This document shows, in pieces, positions 55,277 through 63,329 of a DNA stretch of 64,000 bases. Under the pieces are notes generated by a model. The model saw nothing but the letters and a program-made list of their open reading frames with translations, made no database searches and was not told where the DNA came from. The stretch's first letter is position 1, and the number at the start of each line of letters is the position of its first letter. The DNA is from Hyphomicrobiales bacterium (GTDB lineage: Bacteria; Pseudomonadota; Alphaproteobacteria; Rhizobiales; Rhizobiaceae): the NCBI GenBank assembly GCA_900473685.1, contig UCNE01000009.1, forward strand, positions 1 to 64,000. The letters run 5' to 3'. A program made the translations under genes and the position numbers.

Positions 55277-55450
55277 TCAGACGATGGCGTTGCCGGCGAT
55301 GACGGCGAGAACAACGAAAATCAGGAAGATGATCACGGCGATGGCAAACAGCACACGCGCGATCGTCGCGCTTGCGGCTGAAACGCCGGAAAACCCGAGA
55401 AAACCGGTAATCAGCGAGATAACCAGGAAGATGAGCGCCCATTTCAGCAT
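55277..55450 (-). CDS. DUF1328 family small membrane protein
   Basis: A 57-residue hydrophobic protein, translated here by hand: [20 protein letters not shown] at the N-terminus and a second span ending [10 protein letters not shown]. Two closely spaced spans with a Gly-rich turn match the DUF1328/YtjA family, whose function is unknown. AAAGGA lies 7 bases before the ATG on the minus strand. Confidence 0.85.
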   Translation of the reverse strand: MLKWALIFLVISLITGFLGFSGVSAASATIARVLFAIAVIIFLIFVVLAVIAGNAIV

Positions 55451-55517
55451 GGAGGGTTCCTTTCAGATCTGCGGGAGTAGACGCGCAGGAGCCTGAAAAG
55501 TTCCGTCGGCTGATGGG

Positions 55518-55551
55518 GAACGCGCCATCCGTTTAACAGAATGGCGCGTTC
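55518..55551. terminator. stem-loop downstream of lysS
   Basis: A perfect 11-bp stem, GAACGCGCCAT (55518-55528) with ATGGCGCGTTC (55541-55551), and a 12-base loop, 13 bases past the lysS stop. There is no T tract; it may act as a weak terminator or 3' stabiliser. Confidence 0.5.
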
Positions 55552-55564
55552 ATAACTGACCCGG

Positions 55565-57058
55565 TCAGTCCGCCTTGTTGCGGCGGGCCGGGAAGAGGAT
55601 GATGTCGCGGATCGATGGGGCGTTGGTGAGCAGCATGATCAGGCGATCGACGCCGATGCCGAGGCCACCGGCCGGCGGCATGCCCTGGTCGATGGCATCG
55701 AGGAATTCGTCGTCCAGCTGCTTGTCCTTTTCGCCGCGGGCGTGGGCCTGCTCGAGCTGCTCAACCATGCGCTTGCGCTGCTCTTCCGGATCGTTCAGTT
55801 CCGAAAATGCGTTGCCCAGTTCCCAGGCATTGCAATAGGTCTCGAAACGCTCGACCAGGCGCGGCTCACCCGGCACTTCCTTGGCAAAGGGCGAGATGTC
55901 CTTCGGGAAATGCGTGACGTGTGACGGCTGGATCAGCGTGCTCTCGACCTTTTCTTCAAAGATGAAGGCCAGGCATTCGCCCCAGGTCGCGTCCTTCTCG
56001 ACTTCGAAACCGGCAGCCTTGGCGGCAGCGCGTGCTTCTTCGTCGGTCTTCATCGCCAGGAAGTCGATACCGGTCGCCTCCTTGACGGCGTCGGGCATCG
56101 GCACGCGCTTGAACGGACCCTTGAAGGAGATTTCCTTGTCGCCGAACATGAATTCGGTCGTGCCGTGGATCGACATCGCGAGCTTGGAAAACAGCCGCTC
56201 GACGAGATCCATGATGTCCTCGTAGTCGGCATAGGCCCAGTAGCATTCCATCATGGTGAATTCAGGATTGTGCCGGGTGGAAACGCCTTCGTTGCGGAAG
56301 TTGCGGTTGATCTCGAACACTTTATCGGTGAGACCGGAAACCAGCGTACGCTTCAAAAACAGTTCCGGCGCGATGCGCAGATACATATCGAGCTTCAGCG
56401 TATTGTGATGCGTCTTGAAGGGCTCGGCGGTTGCGCCGCCATAGACCGAATGCAGCATCGGCGTTTCGACTTCCATGAAGCCATCGTCTTCCATGAAACG
56501 GCGGATGCCGGAGACGATCTTCGAGCGCTGCTGGAAGCGGAGCTTGGATTCCTCGTTGGTCATGATGTCGAGGTGGCGCTTGCGGTAGCGCTGCTCGATG
56601 TCGGACAGGCCATGCCACTTTTCCGGCATCGGCAGCAGCGACTTGGTCAGCATGGTGATTTCTTGCGCGTTGATCGACAGTTCGCCGCGCTTGGTGCGGC
56701 GCACCACGCCGGTAACACCGATGATGTCGCCGATATCGATCATCGGCAGCAGCGCGCGGGCGTCTTCCGGGGTCGTGTCCTTGTGAGAGAAAATCTGGAT
56801 CTTGCCGCCGGCGTCATGGATATCCATGAACATGCCGGAATTGCGCGAGGAATAGACGCGGCCGGCCACCGTCACGGTATCTTCGGTGACGACGTCCGCT
56901 TCCAGGGTCTCGTATTTCGCTGCCAGTTCCGCATTGGTGATCGTGCGGTGGAAATGCGCCGGATAGACGTCGCCGATCTTTTCGCGCAGCATTTTCAGCT
57001 TCTGGGCGCGCACTTCGGTGACGTCGGAGGAGAGGGCGGTTTCGGTCTTGTCGGTCAT
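55565..57058 (-). CDS. lysS: lysyl-tRNA synthetase, class II
   Basis: A 497-residue class II synthetase. An N-terminal OB-fold binds the anticodon (VTVAGRVYSSRNSGMF region), and the catalytic domain has motif 2 FRNEGVSTRHNPEFTMMECY and motif 3 GLGIGVDRLIML. It charges tRNA-Lys in the cytoplasm. The start at 57058 (MTDKTE) is preceded by AGGCGA; the longer frame upstream is unlikely to be translated. Confidence 0.95.
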   Translation of the reverse strand: MTDKTETALSSDVTEVRAQKLKMLREKIGDVYPAHFHRTITNAELAAKYETLEADVVTEDTVTVAGRVYSSRNSGMFMDIHDAGGKIQIFSHKDTTPEDARALLPMIDIGDIIGVTGVVRRTKRGELSINAQEITMLTKSLLPMPEKWHGLSDIEQRYRKRHLDIMTNEESKLRFQQRSKIVSGIRRFMEDDGFMEVETPMLHSVYGGATAEPFKTHHNTLKLDMYLRIAPELFLKRTLVSGLTDKVFEINRNFRNEGVSTRHNPEFTMMECYWAYADYEDIMDLVERLFSKLAMSIHGTTEFMFGDKEISFKGPFKRVPMPDAVKEATGIDFLAMKTDEEARAAAKAAGFEVEKDATWGECLAFIFEEKVESTLIQPSHVTHFPKDISPFAKEVPGEPRLVERFETYCNAWELGNAFSELNDPEEQRKRMVEQLEQAHARGEKDKQLDDEFLDAIDQGMPPAGGLGIGVDRLIMLLTNAPSIRDIILFPARRNKAD

Positions 57059-57110
57059 TATATTTCGCCTTTTTGGGCAGGTTGTTTTCTGTCGCTGGGG
57101 CCAATGAGAC

Positions 57111-57368
57111 TTAGCTCTTTTTGGGGACATCCAATAGCCACAGCCGTTCTTTCGCTTCAGCGATTGCGGTCATGAAATCATCAAGGTCGGTAAGCTGCGG
57201 ATCATCACTCAATTCACCACTATTGCTATGGTGGGCGTAGAAACTCACTTCGAAGAGGCTGCGGCTGCGCTCCTGGCTTATGACGACTATTGAGCCATCG
57301 CCAAAAACAATCTCAGCAATGAGTTCCTCATAAGCAGTGTCGGAGGTGATGTTTAGTTCGTAACTCAT
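57111..57368 (-). CDS. small hypothetical protein between gltX and lysS
   Basis: An 85-residue acidic protein: an alternating beta-like N-terminal half (YEELIAEIVFGDGSIVVISQ), then a helical C-terminal half (DFMTAIAEAKERLWLLD). It has no signal or membrane span. It lies in the gltX-lysS gap in the same orientation, 29 bases after gltX. Its sequence style resembles small immunity-type or orphan proteins, but I cannot name a family and the resemblance is weak. The ribosome site is poor. Confidence 0.6.
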   Translation of the reverse strand: MSYELNITSDTAYEELIAEIVFGDGSIVVISQERSRSLFEVSFYAHHSNSGELSDDPQLTDLDDFMTAIAEAKERLWLLDVPKKS

Positions 57369-57397
57369 CAGCTAACCAAGCGTGTTCTCACAAGCCG

Positions 57398-58855
57398 TTA
57401 TTTCCCGCCACCCGCCATGGACGCCGCCACCTGACCCGCAACCTTTAGGCGCTGGCGCACGACGGAGCGGCCAAGGATGGCCATCGAGTCGAACAGCGGC
57501 AGCGAACGGGTCGATCCGGAGACCGCAACGAACAGCGGTGCCACGATGACTTTCAGCTTCTTGCCCATGCGTTCGGAAATCGCACGCAGTTCGGCTTCGA
57601 TCGACTCGACATTCCATTCGAGGATCTTTTCCAGGTCCGGCTGGACCGTGTTGAAGATCTCGACCAGTTCTTCCGGGCTCGATTTGACCTTGGCGAAGGA
57701 TGCGGCGTCAAGCGCGAGATCGGATTTGAACAGGAAGCCCGCCAGGTCCGGCAGTTCGCCCAGCTTGGAAATGCGCGACTGCGAGAGCTTGAGGCCCTGC
57801 TTGATGCGGTCGTTTTCCATCGCCCAGCTGAGAACGCGGGCGGAGAACTCGTCTTCGCTCAAGCCTTCGCGTAGCCAGCGGCCGTTCAGCCAGTCCAGCT
57901 TCTGCACGTCGAAAATCGCGCCGGCCTTGGACAGGTTGGCCGGATCGAATTTCTCCGCCAGCTGTTCCATGGTCAGCATTTCCTCGCCTTCGGCAATCTG
58001 CACGAAGAACAGACCGAGGAAGTTCATCAGCGCTTCCGGCAGGTAGCCGAGTGCTGTGTAATAGGAAATCGAGGTCGGGTTCTTGCGCTTCGACAGCTTC
58101 GACTTGTCATGGTTGCGCATCAGCGACAGGTGCATGAACACCGGCGGCTCGAGGCCAAGATACTGGTAGATCAGGATGTGCTTCGGCACCGAGGACAGCC
58201 ATTCCTCGCCGCGCGCCACATGGGTGATCTTCATCAGATGATCGTCGACGACATTGGCCATATGATAGGTCGGCATGCCGTCGGCCTTGAGCAGAACCTG
58301 CATATCGACCGCATCCCACGGGATATCGACTTCGCCATAGACGCCATCGACGAACTTGCAGGAGCCTTCCGTCGGGATTTTCATGCGCACGACATGCGGT
58401 TCGCCGCTGGCGACCCGGGTGGTGACTTCTTCCGCCGAGATATGCAGGCAGAGACCATCATATTTTGGTGGCTTGCCGGCGGCGCGCTGGGCTTCGCGCA
58501 TTTCCGTCAGGCGCTCGGGCGTGCAGAAGCAGCGGAAACCGTGGCCGTTGGCAACGATCTTTTCGACGTAGGGCTTGTAGAGATCCTTGCGGTCGCTCTG
58601 GCGGTAGGGGCCGTAGGGGCCGCCGATATCCGGGCCTTCCGACCATTTCAGGCCGCACCATTTCAGCGCGTCGAGAACCTTGGTTTCGAACTCGGGGGTC
58701 GAGCGGGTCGCGTCGGTGTCCTCGATTCGCAGGATGAACTCGCCACCCATCTTCTGTGCGAAGAGATAGTTGAACAACGCGATATAGGCGGTGCCGACAT
58801 GGGGTTCGCCGGTGGGGGAAGGTGCGATGCGCACCCGGACTGGTCTGTCTGTCAT
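57398..58855 (-). CDS. gltX: glutamyl-tRNA synthetase, class I
   Basis: A 485-residue synthetase with the class I HIGH-type motif PSPTGEPHVGTA (about 12-23), LRIEDTD near 42 and the KMSKS-type KLSKRKNP near 255. The C-terminal third is the anticodon-binding bundle. Alphaproteobacteria often have two GltX paralogues; whether this one is discriminating cannot be told here. Followed by a small gene and lysS on the same strand. Confidence 0.95.
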   Translation of the reverse strand: MTDRPVRVRIAPSPTGEPHVGTAYIALFNYLFAQKMGGEFILRIEDTDATRSTPEFETKVLDALKWCGLKWSEGPDIGGPYGPYRQSDRKDLYKPYVEKIVANGHGFRCFCTPERLTEMREAQRAAGKPPKYDGLCLHISAEEVTTRVASGEPHVVRMKIPTEGSCKFVDGVYGEVDIPWDAVDMQVLLKADGMPTYHMANVVDDHLMKITHVARGEEWLSSVPKHILIYQYLGLEPPVFMHLSLMRNHDKSKLSKRKNPTSISYYTALGYLPEALMNFLGLFFVQIAEGEEMLTMEQLAEKFDPANLSKAGAIFDVQKLDWLNGRWLREGLSEDEFSARVLSWAMENDRIKQGLKLSQSRISKLGELPDLAGFLFKSDLALDAASFAKVKSSPEELVEIFNTVQPDLEKILEWNVESIEAELRAISERMGKKLKVIVAPLFVAVSGSTRSLPLFDSMAILGRSVVRQRLKVAGQVAASMAGGGK

Positions 58856-59073
58856 GATCCTGGCCCGTGCTTTTACGTGCTTTCGGCCTTCCGCCGGAAA
58901 GGAGACGTCCGGATGTGAAGGCGCATGCTTTTAAGGGAAGGAAATGCCCGATCGATGCCTGAAACGGCGGAAAATACCGGAAATTCCATATGGCTGGCGT
59001 GAGACCATATTCAAAAGGGCGCGTCAAGGAAAACTGCGTTTCCAGCATTGGCCGGGAACTTTTCAAACAGCCG

Positions 59074-59127
59074 TTGACATCCGCGTGAAATCGATTTATT
59101 TAACCGTTAAGTTAATTAACTTACCGG
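59074..59127 (+). promoter_or_regulatory. promoter and palindromic operator of the ArsR/SRPBCC operon
   Basis: TTGACA (59074-59079) and TATTTA (59097-59102) are 17 bases apart. A 24-bp palindrome with a single mismatched pair (59104-59127) follows at once; its core AAGTTAATTAACTT (59109-59122) is perfect. It ends 9 bases before the ArsR start codon, so the dimeric repressor encoded there would bind at the transcription start and autoregulate the operon. Confidence 0.85.
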
Positions 59128-59136
59128 CTAAATAAA

Positions 59137-59484
59137 ATGACCCAGGATCAACTCAGTACAACCCTTTCGGCGCTCGCCGATCCGACACGCCGGGCGATTC
59201 TGGCGCGGCTGGTCTTGGGAGAGGCGTCGGTCAACGAACTGGCCGAGCCTTTTGCGATGAGCCTGCCTGCCGTGTCCAAGCATCTGAAGGTGCTGGAGAA
59301 GGCGGGGCTGATCAGCCGTGGGCGGGAGGCGCAGTGGCGTCCCTGCAAGCTGGAGGCTGGGCCATTGAAAGATCTGAACGCCTGGCTCGATAACTATCGG
59401 CAATTTTGGGAGGAGAGTTTCGACAAGCTGGACCTCTACCTGCAAAAACTTCAAAAGGGAGATGGAAATGAACGCAAGAGCTGA
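59137..59484 (+). CDS. ArsR family transcriptional repressor
   Basis: A 115-residue winged-helix regulator: LADPTRRAILARLV (about 12-25) and the recognition segment MSLPAVSKHLKVLEKAGLI (about 45-63). There are no Cys residues for a classical metal site, so it is probably not a metal sensor. ArsR genes coupled to SRPBCC genes are common; the ligand is unknown. The 3' end overlaps the next gene by 17 bases. Confidence 0.93.
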   Translation: MTQDQLSTTLSALADPTRRAILARLVLGEASVNELAEPFAMSLPAVSKHLKVLEKAGLISRGREAQWRPCKLEAGPLKDLNAWLDNYRQFWEESFDKLDLYLQKLQKGDGNERKS

Positions 59485-59956
59485 CGTGGTCCCGGCCGAC
59501 AAAGCCAATCTTGTCCTTGCCCGGACATTCAATGCCCCTGCGGCGCTGGTCTACAAGGTCTGGACCGATCCGTATCATCTGGCGCAATGGTGGGGGCCGC
59601 ACCACTTTACCAATCCGGTCTGCGAGGTCGATCTGCGGCCTGGCGGCGTCATCCGCATCCACATGAAGGGGCCGGACGGCCAGATGTATCCGTCCAACGG
59701 CGTCTTCAAGGAAATCGTCGAGAACCAGCGCCTGGTCTTTACCAGCACCTATGACAATGAAGACGGCATCACCATGCTCGAAGCGCTCAATACGGTGACG
59801 TTTACGGAGAAAGACGGCAAAACCGAGATGACCCTGCATGCGCAGGTGCTGAGGGCAACCGAAGCTGTTCTGCCCGCGCTCGATGGCATGGAGGAAGGCT
59901 GGAGCCAGAGCCTCGAAAAGCTCGCAGCGGTCATCGCCACCGTCTCGGCTGCCTGA
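59468..59956 (+). CDS. SRPBCC (AHSA1-like) domain protein
   Basis: A 162-residue START/SRPBCC-fold protein with the AHSA1 signature: RTFNAPAALVYKVWTDP, WWGPHHFTNPVCEVDLRPGG and EGWSQSLEKLA at the end. The fold binds hydrophobic ligands in a deep cavity. AAAGGGAG 7 bases before the ATG at 59468 supports that start over 59462. It is co-transcribed with ArsR and is the likely target of its control. Confidence 0.92.
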   Translation: MNARADVVPADKANLVLARTFNAPAALVYKVWTDPYHLAQWWGPHHFTNPVCEVDLRPGGVIRIHMKGPDGQMYPSNGVFKEIVENQRLVFTSTYDNEDGITMLEALNTVTFTEKDGKTEMTLHAQVLRATEAVLPALDGMEEGWSQSLEKLAAVIATVSAA

Positions 59957-59974
59957 AATCCTTACTACCCAACA

Positions 59975-60009
59975 TGCCCCTGACGTCCGCAACGGGCGCT
60001 TCAGGGGCA
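59975..60009 (+). promoter_or_regulatory. intercistronic stem-loop between the two SRPBCC genes
   Basis: A perfect 9-bp stem TGCCCCTGA (59975-59983) with TCAGGGGCA (60001-60009) and a 17-base loop, 18 bases past the upstream stop. It is followed by pyrimidine-rich sequence but not a T run. It may attenuate transcription into the second gene or stabilise the first. Confidence 0.55.
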
Positions 60010-60039
60010 CTTATTCCCTTACGCAACAGGAACCTGAAT

Positions 60040-60576
60040 ATGCTGAAAATTCTACTGATTATTCTTGCCGTCATCGTCGTGCTTCTGCTTGCCGTGGTCG
60101 TCTTCGCATCCACCAAACCAGACACATTCCATGTCGAGCGCAGTGTCACCATCAATGCCCCGCCGGAAAAGATCTTCCCGCTGATCAATGACTTCAAGCA
60201 GTGGCAGGCCTGGTCGCCCTACGAAATGAAGGACCCGGCGATGAAGCGTACCTACGATGGTGCGACAGGTGGTCAGGGTGCCGTCTACAGCTGGGACGGC
60301 AACAAGGATGTCGGCGCTGGCCGGATGGAAGTCACTGAAGCGACGCCGTCCTCGAAGGTTGCGATCAAGCTCGACTTCATCCGTCCCTTCGAAGGCCATA
60401 ACGTCGCCACGTTCACGCTTTCGCCCGCGACACAAGGTACGGCGGTCACTTGGGCGATGGATGGACCGAGCCCGCTCATTGCCAAGATCATGGGCCTGTT
60501 CTTTAACATGGACACGATGATCGGTGGCGATTTTGCCCAGGGACTGCAAAACCTCAAAGCCATTGCCGAAAAGTAA
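60040..60576 (+). CDS. membrane-anchored SRPBCC family protein
   Basis: A 178-residue protein: an N-terminal span (about 2-24) followed by an SRPBCC/polyketide-cyclase-like domain (HVERSVTINAPPEKIFPLINDF, WSPYEMKDPAMKRTYDG). The anchored form differs from the soluble paralogue upstream. The ATG at 60040 has CAGGA 9 bases upstream. It lies 83 bases after the first SRPBCC gene; co-transcription is likely but a stem-loop intervenes. Confidence 0.88.
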   Translation: MLKILLIILAVIVVLLLAVVVFASTKPDTFHVERSVTINAPPEKIFPLINDFKQWQAWSPYEMKDPAMKRTYDGATGGQGAVYSWDGNKDVGAGRMEVTEATPSSKVAIKLDFIRPFEGHNVATFTLSPATQGTAVTWAMDGPSPLIAKIMGLFFNMDTMIGGDFAQGLQNLKAIAEK

Positions 60577-60763
60577 GCGGCACATAAAACGGGAACCAAT
60601 GTTGGCCTGAGCCGTTTCCGTCATGAGGAGTGCGGGCCGTGCCAACCGGACCTGAGGGAGATGGAGAACGCGGAGATTTTTCCGGTTTCTCTTCGCGGCC
60701 AACGAAATGGCAGGCGAGCTTCTTACCCCTTCGGCCTCGTTCCTCGAATGCCCATGTGGAATT
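60577..60763 (+). ncRNA. candidate small RNA or long 3' leader ending at the 60764 terminator
   Basis: No protein gene fits this 187-base stretch. It contains a GAGAA..CGGA/TCCG..TTCTC hairpin (about 60664-60693) and ends in a very strong terminator. It is either the 3' untranslated region of the SRPBCC operon or an independent small RNA. I see no clear promoter of its own, so the call is tentative. Confidence 0.3.
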
Positions 60764-60794
60764 GCCCCGGGACAACAGTCCCGGGGCTTTTTTG
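60764..60794 (+). terminator. strong rho-independent terminator
   Basis: A perfect 10-bp stem GCCCCGGGAC (60764-60773) with GTCCCGGGGC (60778-60787), a four-base loop AACA and a run of six to seven T. It ends transcription from the ArsR/SRPBCC side and isolates the following leader and VOC gene. Confidence 0.93.
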
Positions 60795-60861
60795 ATGCTC
60801 ATTTCGTGGTCGCCCAATGATTGCAATCCGGGCTTCTTTCAATTAGGAGAAAGGCGTCGAA

Positions 60862-61034
60862 AAAGGCAGGACCGGATATGGTAAGCCCGGTCCCTTGAGG
60901 GATACCCCAAGCTCTGCTCGAACATCTGTTCGAACCCGCGGCGTAGTCCCGGTGCATCCGCACCGGTCTGCGGCGGGCTGTGCCTTTGGATTCGTGCAAT
61001 CCGCCGTTTGTTTTTTGAAAAACGGAGATTGCAC
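60862..61034 (+). promoter_or_regulatory. structured RNA leader (riboswitch-like) of the VOC gene
   Basis: A closing stem AAAGGCA (60862-60868) with TGCCTTT (60981-60987) encloses four hairpins: GGACCGG/CCGGTCC (60869-60893), CTTGaGGG/CCCCAAG (60894-60911), TCGAAC/GTTCGA (60918-60933), and a two-part arm with CCGGTGC/GCACCGG (60949-60966). Downstream, CGGCGG/CCGCCG (60971-61006) plus a T-rich tail forms a terminator-like hairpin. An alternative stem GTGCAATC/GATTGCAC with CCGTTT/AAACGG (60994-61034) traps the CGGAG ribosome site. The last two structures exclude each other. This is the architecture of an aptamer and expression platform; no known riboswitch class is recognised. Confidence 0.6.
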
Positions 61035-61415
61035 ATGCGATTGAATCATATCGACCTTTATAGCGCCGACGTTGCTGCGACGGCGACTTTCTTCCTCGAT
61101 CATCTCGATTTTCTGCTGGTTGAGAAGCGCGGCAACGATCAGTTCTACCGTCTGACGGACGGTTTCGGAATGGTCTTCGTCGTCAGCCCGCCGATCGAAA
61201 AGCTCGGTGGCGCCGATCAGGTGGCGCTGGACGCCCAGACCTACCATATCGGTTTTCTTCTGGGGAGTTCCGCTGAGGTGGATGGCATATTCGGAAAGCT
61301 TGCAACGGCTGGCTTTTCTATGGCAGCGCCGCGAACCATGCACGGCGCCTATGCGTTCTATGCCGTCATTCCCGGCAATATCCTAGTGGAATTTGCCCAT
61401 CGCGCGGATGCCTGA
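61035..61415 (+). CDS. VOC (glyoxalase/bleomycin-resistance) family protein
   Basis: A 126-residue vicinal-oxygen-chelate domain: MRLNHIDLYSADVAATATFF at the N-terminus, with His5 as a likely first metal ligand, and GNILVEFAHRAD at the C-terminus supplying Glu. Family members are metal-dependent lyases, dioxygenases or drug-binding proteins; the reaction is not readable. Its Shine-Dalgarno CGGAG (61023-61027) lies inside a long stem of the leader, so translation is probably gated. Confidence 0.88.
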   Translation: MRLNHIDLYSADVAATATFFLDHLDFLLVEKRGNDQFYRLTDGFGMVFVVSPPIEKLGGADQVALDAQTYHIGFLLGSSAEVDGIFGKLATAGFSMAAPRTMHGAYAFYAVIPGNILVEFAHRADA

Positions 61416-61432
61416 CGTCAGCACAAAAAAGC

Positions 61433-61460
61433 GGGAGCGCAGCCAAACGGATGCGCTCCC
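61433..61460 (-). terminator. rho-independent terminator of terC (minus strand)
   Basis: A perfect 9-bp stem GGGAGCGCA (61433-61441) with TGCGCTCCC (61452-61460). On the minus strand it is followed by a run of six T (61425-61430). It lies about 45 bases past the terC stop and can also end VOC transcription from the other side, followed there by TCTCTC. Confidence 0.88.
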
Positions 61461-61506
61461 TCTCTCACATCGAAATCGGGACGGTAGCCCCGATCCTGAT
61501 CCATGA

Positions 61507-62256
61507 TCAGTGTTTTGCGGCCTTGTCCTTTTGCCGCTTGTTGCGCGACAGCATGTTGAGCACCTCGACAAGCGCCGAGAAGGCCATGGCGGCGTAGACA
61601 TAACCCTTCGGCACATGCAGGCCCATGCCTTCGGCGATCAGTGTCGTGCCGATCATCAACAGGAAGGCCAGCGCCAGCATGACGATGGTCGGGTTCTTCT
61701 CGATGAAGCGGGCAAGCGGACCGGAAGCGACGAGCATGACGGTAACGGCAAAAATGACGGCGATGACCATGATCGGCAGGTGCGGCGTCATGCCGACGGC
61801 AGTGATGATGCTGTCGACCGAGAAGACCAGGTCGAGCAGCAGGATCTGGCCGATGGCGGCGCCAAAGCCGGTTGTCACCGAGCTGGCGATGAAATCCTGC
61901 TCATGATCGGCCGGATCGACATTGTGGTGGATTTCCTTGGTGGCCTTCCAGACGAGGAACAGGCCGCCGGCAATCAGGATCATGTCCTTCCACGAGAATG
62001 GATGGTCGAACACGGTAAAGACCGGCGTCGTCAGCTGGACGATCCAGGCGATGGTGCCAAGCAGCCCCAGCCGCATCAGCAGCGCAAGGCCGATGCCGAT
62101 CTTGCGCGCCTTTTCCCGGTGTTCGGGCGGCAATTTGTTGGTCAGGATCGAGATGAAGATCAGGTTGTCGATGCCAAGCACGACTTCCATGACGATCAGG
62201 GTGATCAGGGCAATCCAGGCAGTCGGATCTTGCATCAGGAGCAAAATATCCTGCAT
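61507..62256 (-). CDS. TerC family integral membrane protein
   Basis: A 249-residue TerC/YkoY-type protein with seven or so membrane spans. The conserved [15 protein letters not shown] with its acidic residues and the [17 protein letters not shown] repeat are the family signature. Members export manganese or protect metalated exported enzymes. The start at 62256 (MQDILL) has AAGGAA upstream; the longer frame to 62280 is less likely. Several TerC genes in bacteria follow a Mn riboswitch; I do not find that consensus here. Confidence 0.92.
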   Translation of the reverse strand: MQDILLLMQDPTAWIALITLIVMEVVLGIDNLIFISILTNKLPPEHREKARKIGIGLALLMRLGLLGTIAWIVQLTTPVFTVFDHPFSWKDMILIAGGLFLVWKATKEIHHNVDPADHEQDFIASSVTTGFGAAIGQILLLDLVFSVDSIITAVGMTPHLPIMVIAVIFAVTVMLVASGPLARFIEKNPTIVMLALAFLLMIGTTLIAEGMGLHVPKGYVYAAMAFSALVEVLNMLSRNKRQKDKAAKH

Positions 62257-62404
62257 CGGGGGTGGTTCCTTCCTCGGCAATCAGCGTGCATATGCGGGAA
62301 CCCGCGCCGCCGGATGGCAACGCGGGTGTAATTGATGTTTCTTATGTATGTGGAAACGGCAGCAAGGCAAGCGTCGAGGGGGGCACAAACCGGCCGCGAT
62401 ACCG

Positions 62405-63244
62405 TTAACTCTTTACCGGAAGCCAGATTTCGGTCAGGCCCATCCCTGTTCTCGGGTCAAATCGTTCGTCATAGCGTTCCATCAGATCGGGAAGCCCGGA
62501 ATGCGTATAGCCGGATGTGGGCAGCCATTCGGTAAAGATCGCGTTGCAGGTTGCCTGGATGCCGGAAATATGGCCGCGATGGGCAAAGATCGCATAGGTC
62601 TGGGCGGGAAGTTTCAGAATTTCAAAGCCTTCGGGCAGTTCGTCGGTGTCGCGAACCTCGACGGCGGTCATATATTGAAAGCTGCTGTCCTGTCCTTCTT
62701 CCTGCGTGCAGATGCCGTAGGCGGCATGCCCGGCCTGGCCGGTAATGCTGCCATCATGGGCGTTGAACCGCTGCCATTGCGAGGGGATACCGGCATTGGC
62801 GCCGTAATTGTAGGTCTGCTGCAGGCCGGCCATCAGCATGGCTGGCGTGGTTTCAAATCGCGGTTCGTCCAGTCTTGGAAGGGGTGCGGTGTTCATGCGG
62901 AGAGGCTCCATAAGATCGAGATCGCCAATATGCCCTCTGTTGCGAACCTCTTCCGGTGTTACGCCGAAATGCTCGCGAAAGGCACGGGTGAAGGCTTCAT
63001 GCGAGCTGTAACCCGCATCAAGGGCGACTGCGAGAATGCTGGATGCGCCACCGGCAAGGGACAGAGCCGCGGTGCTCAAGCGCTGCGCCCTGATATAACC
63101 ACTGATCGAAAAGCCCGTCGTCAGGCCAAAGACACGCGACAGGTGATAGCGGGAAAGTCCCGCCGTCTCCGCGATATCCTCCAGCGAGATATCCCCGGCG
63201 TAATGGCTTTCGATAAACCAGAGGGCCTTGCCGATTGCATTCAT
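62405..63244 (-). CDS. AraC family regulator with GyrI-like effector domain
   Basis: A 279-residue regulator. The DNA-binding AraC domain is at the N-terminus (two helix-turn-helices, about 5-105; LEDIAETAGLSRYHLSRVFG and VALDAGYSSHEAFTRAFREH). The C-terminal GyrI-like/Rob-type domain (about 125-279) binds small hydrophobic compounds. This arrangement is that of Rob and related drug- and stress-responsive regulators. No target is evident from the neighbours. Confidence 0.92.
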   Translation of the reverse strand: MNAIGKALWFIESHYAGDISLEDIAETAGLSRYHLSRVFGLTTGFSISGYIRAQRLSTAALSLAGGASSILAVALDAGYSSHEAFTRAFREHFGVTPEEVRNRGHIGDLDLMEPLRMNTAPLPRLDEPRFETTPAMLMAGLQQTYNYGANAGIPSQWQRFNAHDGSITGQAGHAAYGICTQEEGQDSSFQYMTAVEVRDTDELPEGFEILKLPAQTYAIFAHRGHISGIQATCNAIFTEWLPTSGYTHSGLPDLMERYDERFDPRTGMGLTEIWLPVKS

Positions 63245-63329
63245 TCAACCTCCCGCAGCAAACCGGATATGATCTTAGTGCCGATCAGTCGGCTTCATTT
63301 GATCGTGGTTGCGCGATTGCTGACGGCTC

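Noticed and set aside
58944-59135. 63-codon frame upstream of the ArsR gene
   Set aside because: It runs through the consensus-like promoter and operator, has a basic composition of no known family and no ribosome site.
60862-61016. Leader matched against known riboswitch classes (TPP, FMN, cobalamin, SAM-II, glycine, ROSE thermometer)
   Set aside because: None of the hallmark sequences I know for these classes is present, so no class name is assigned.
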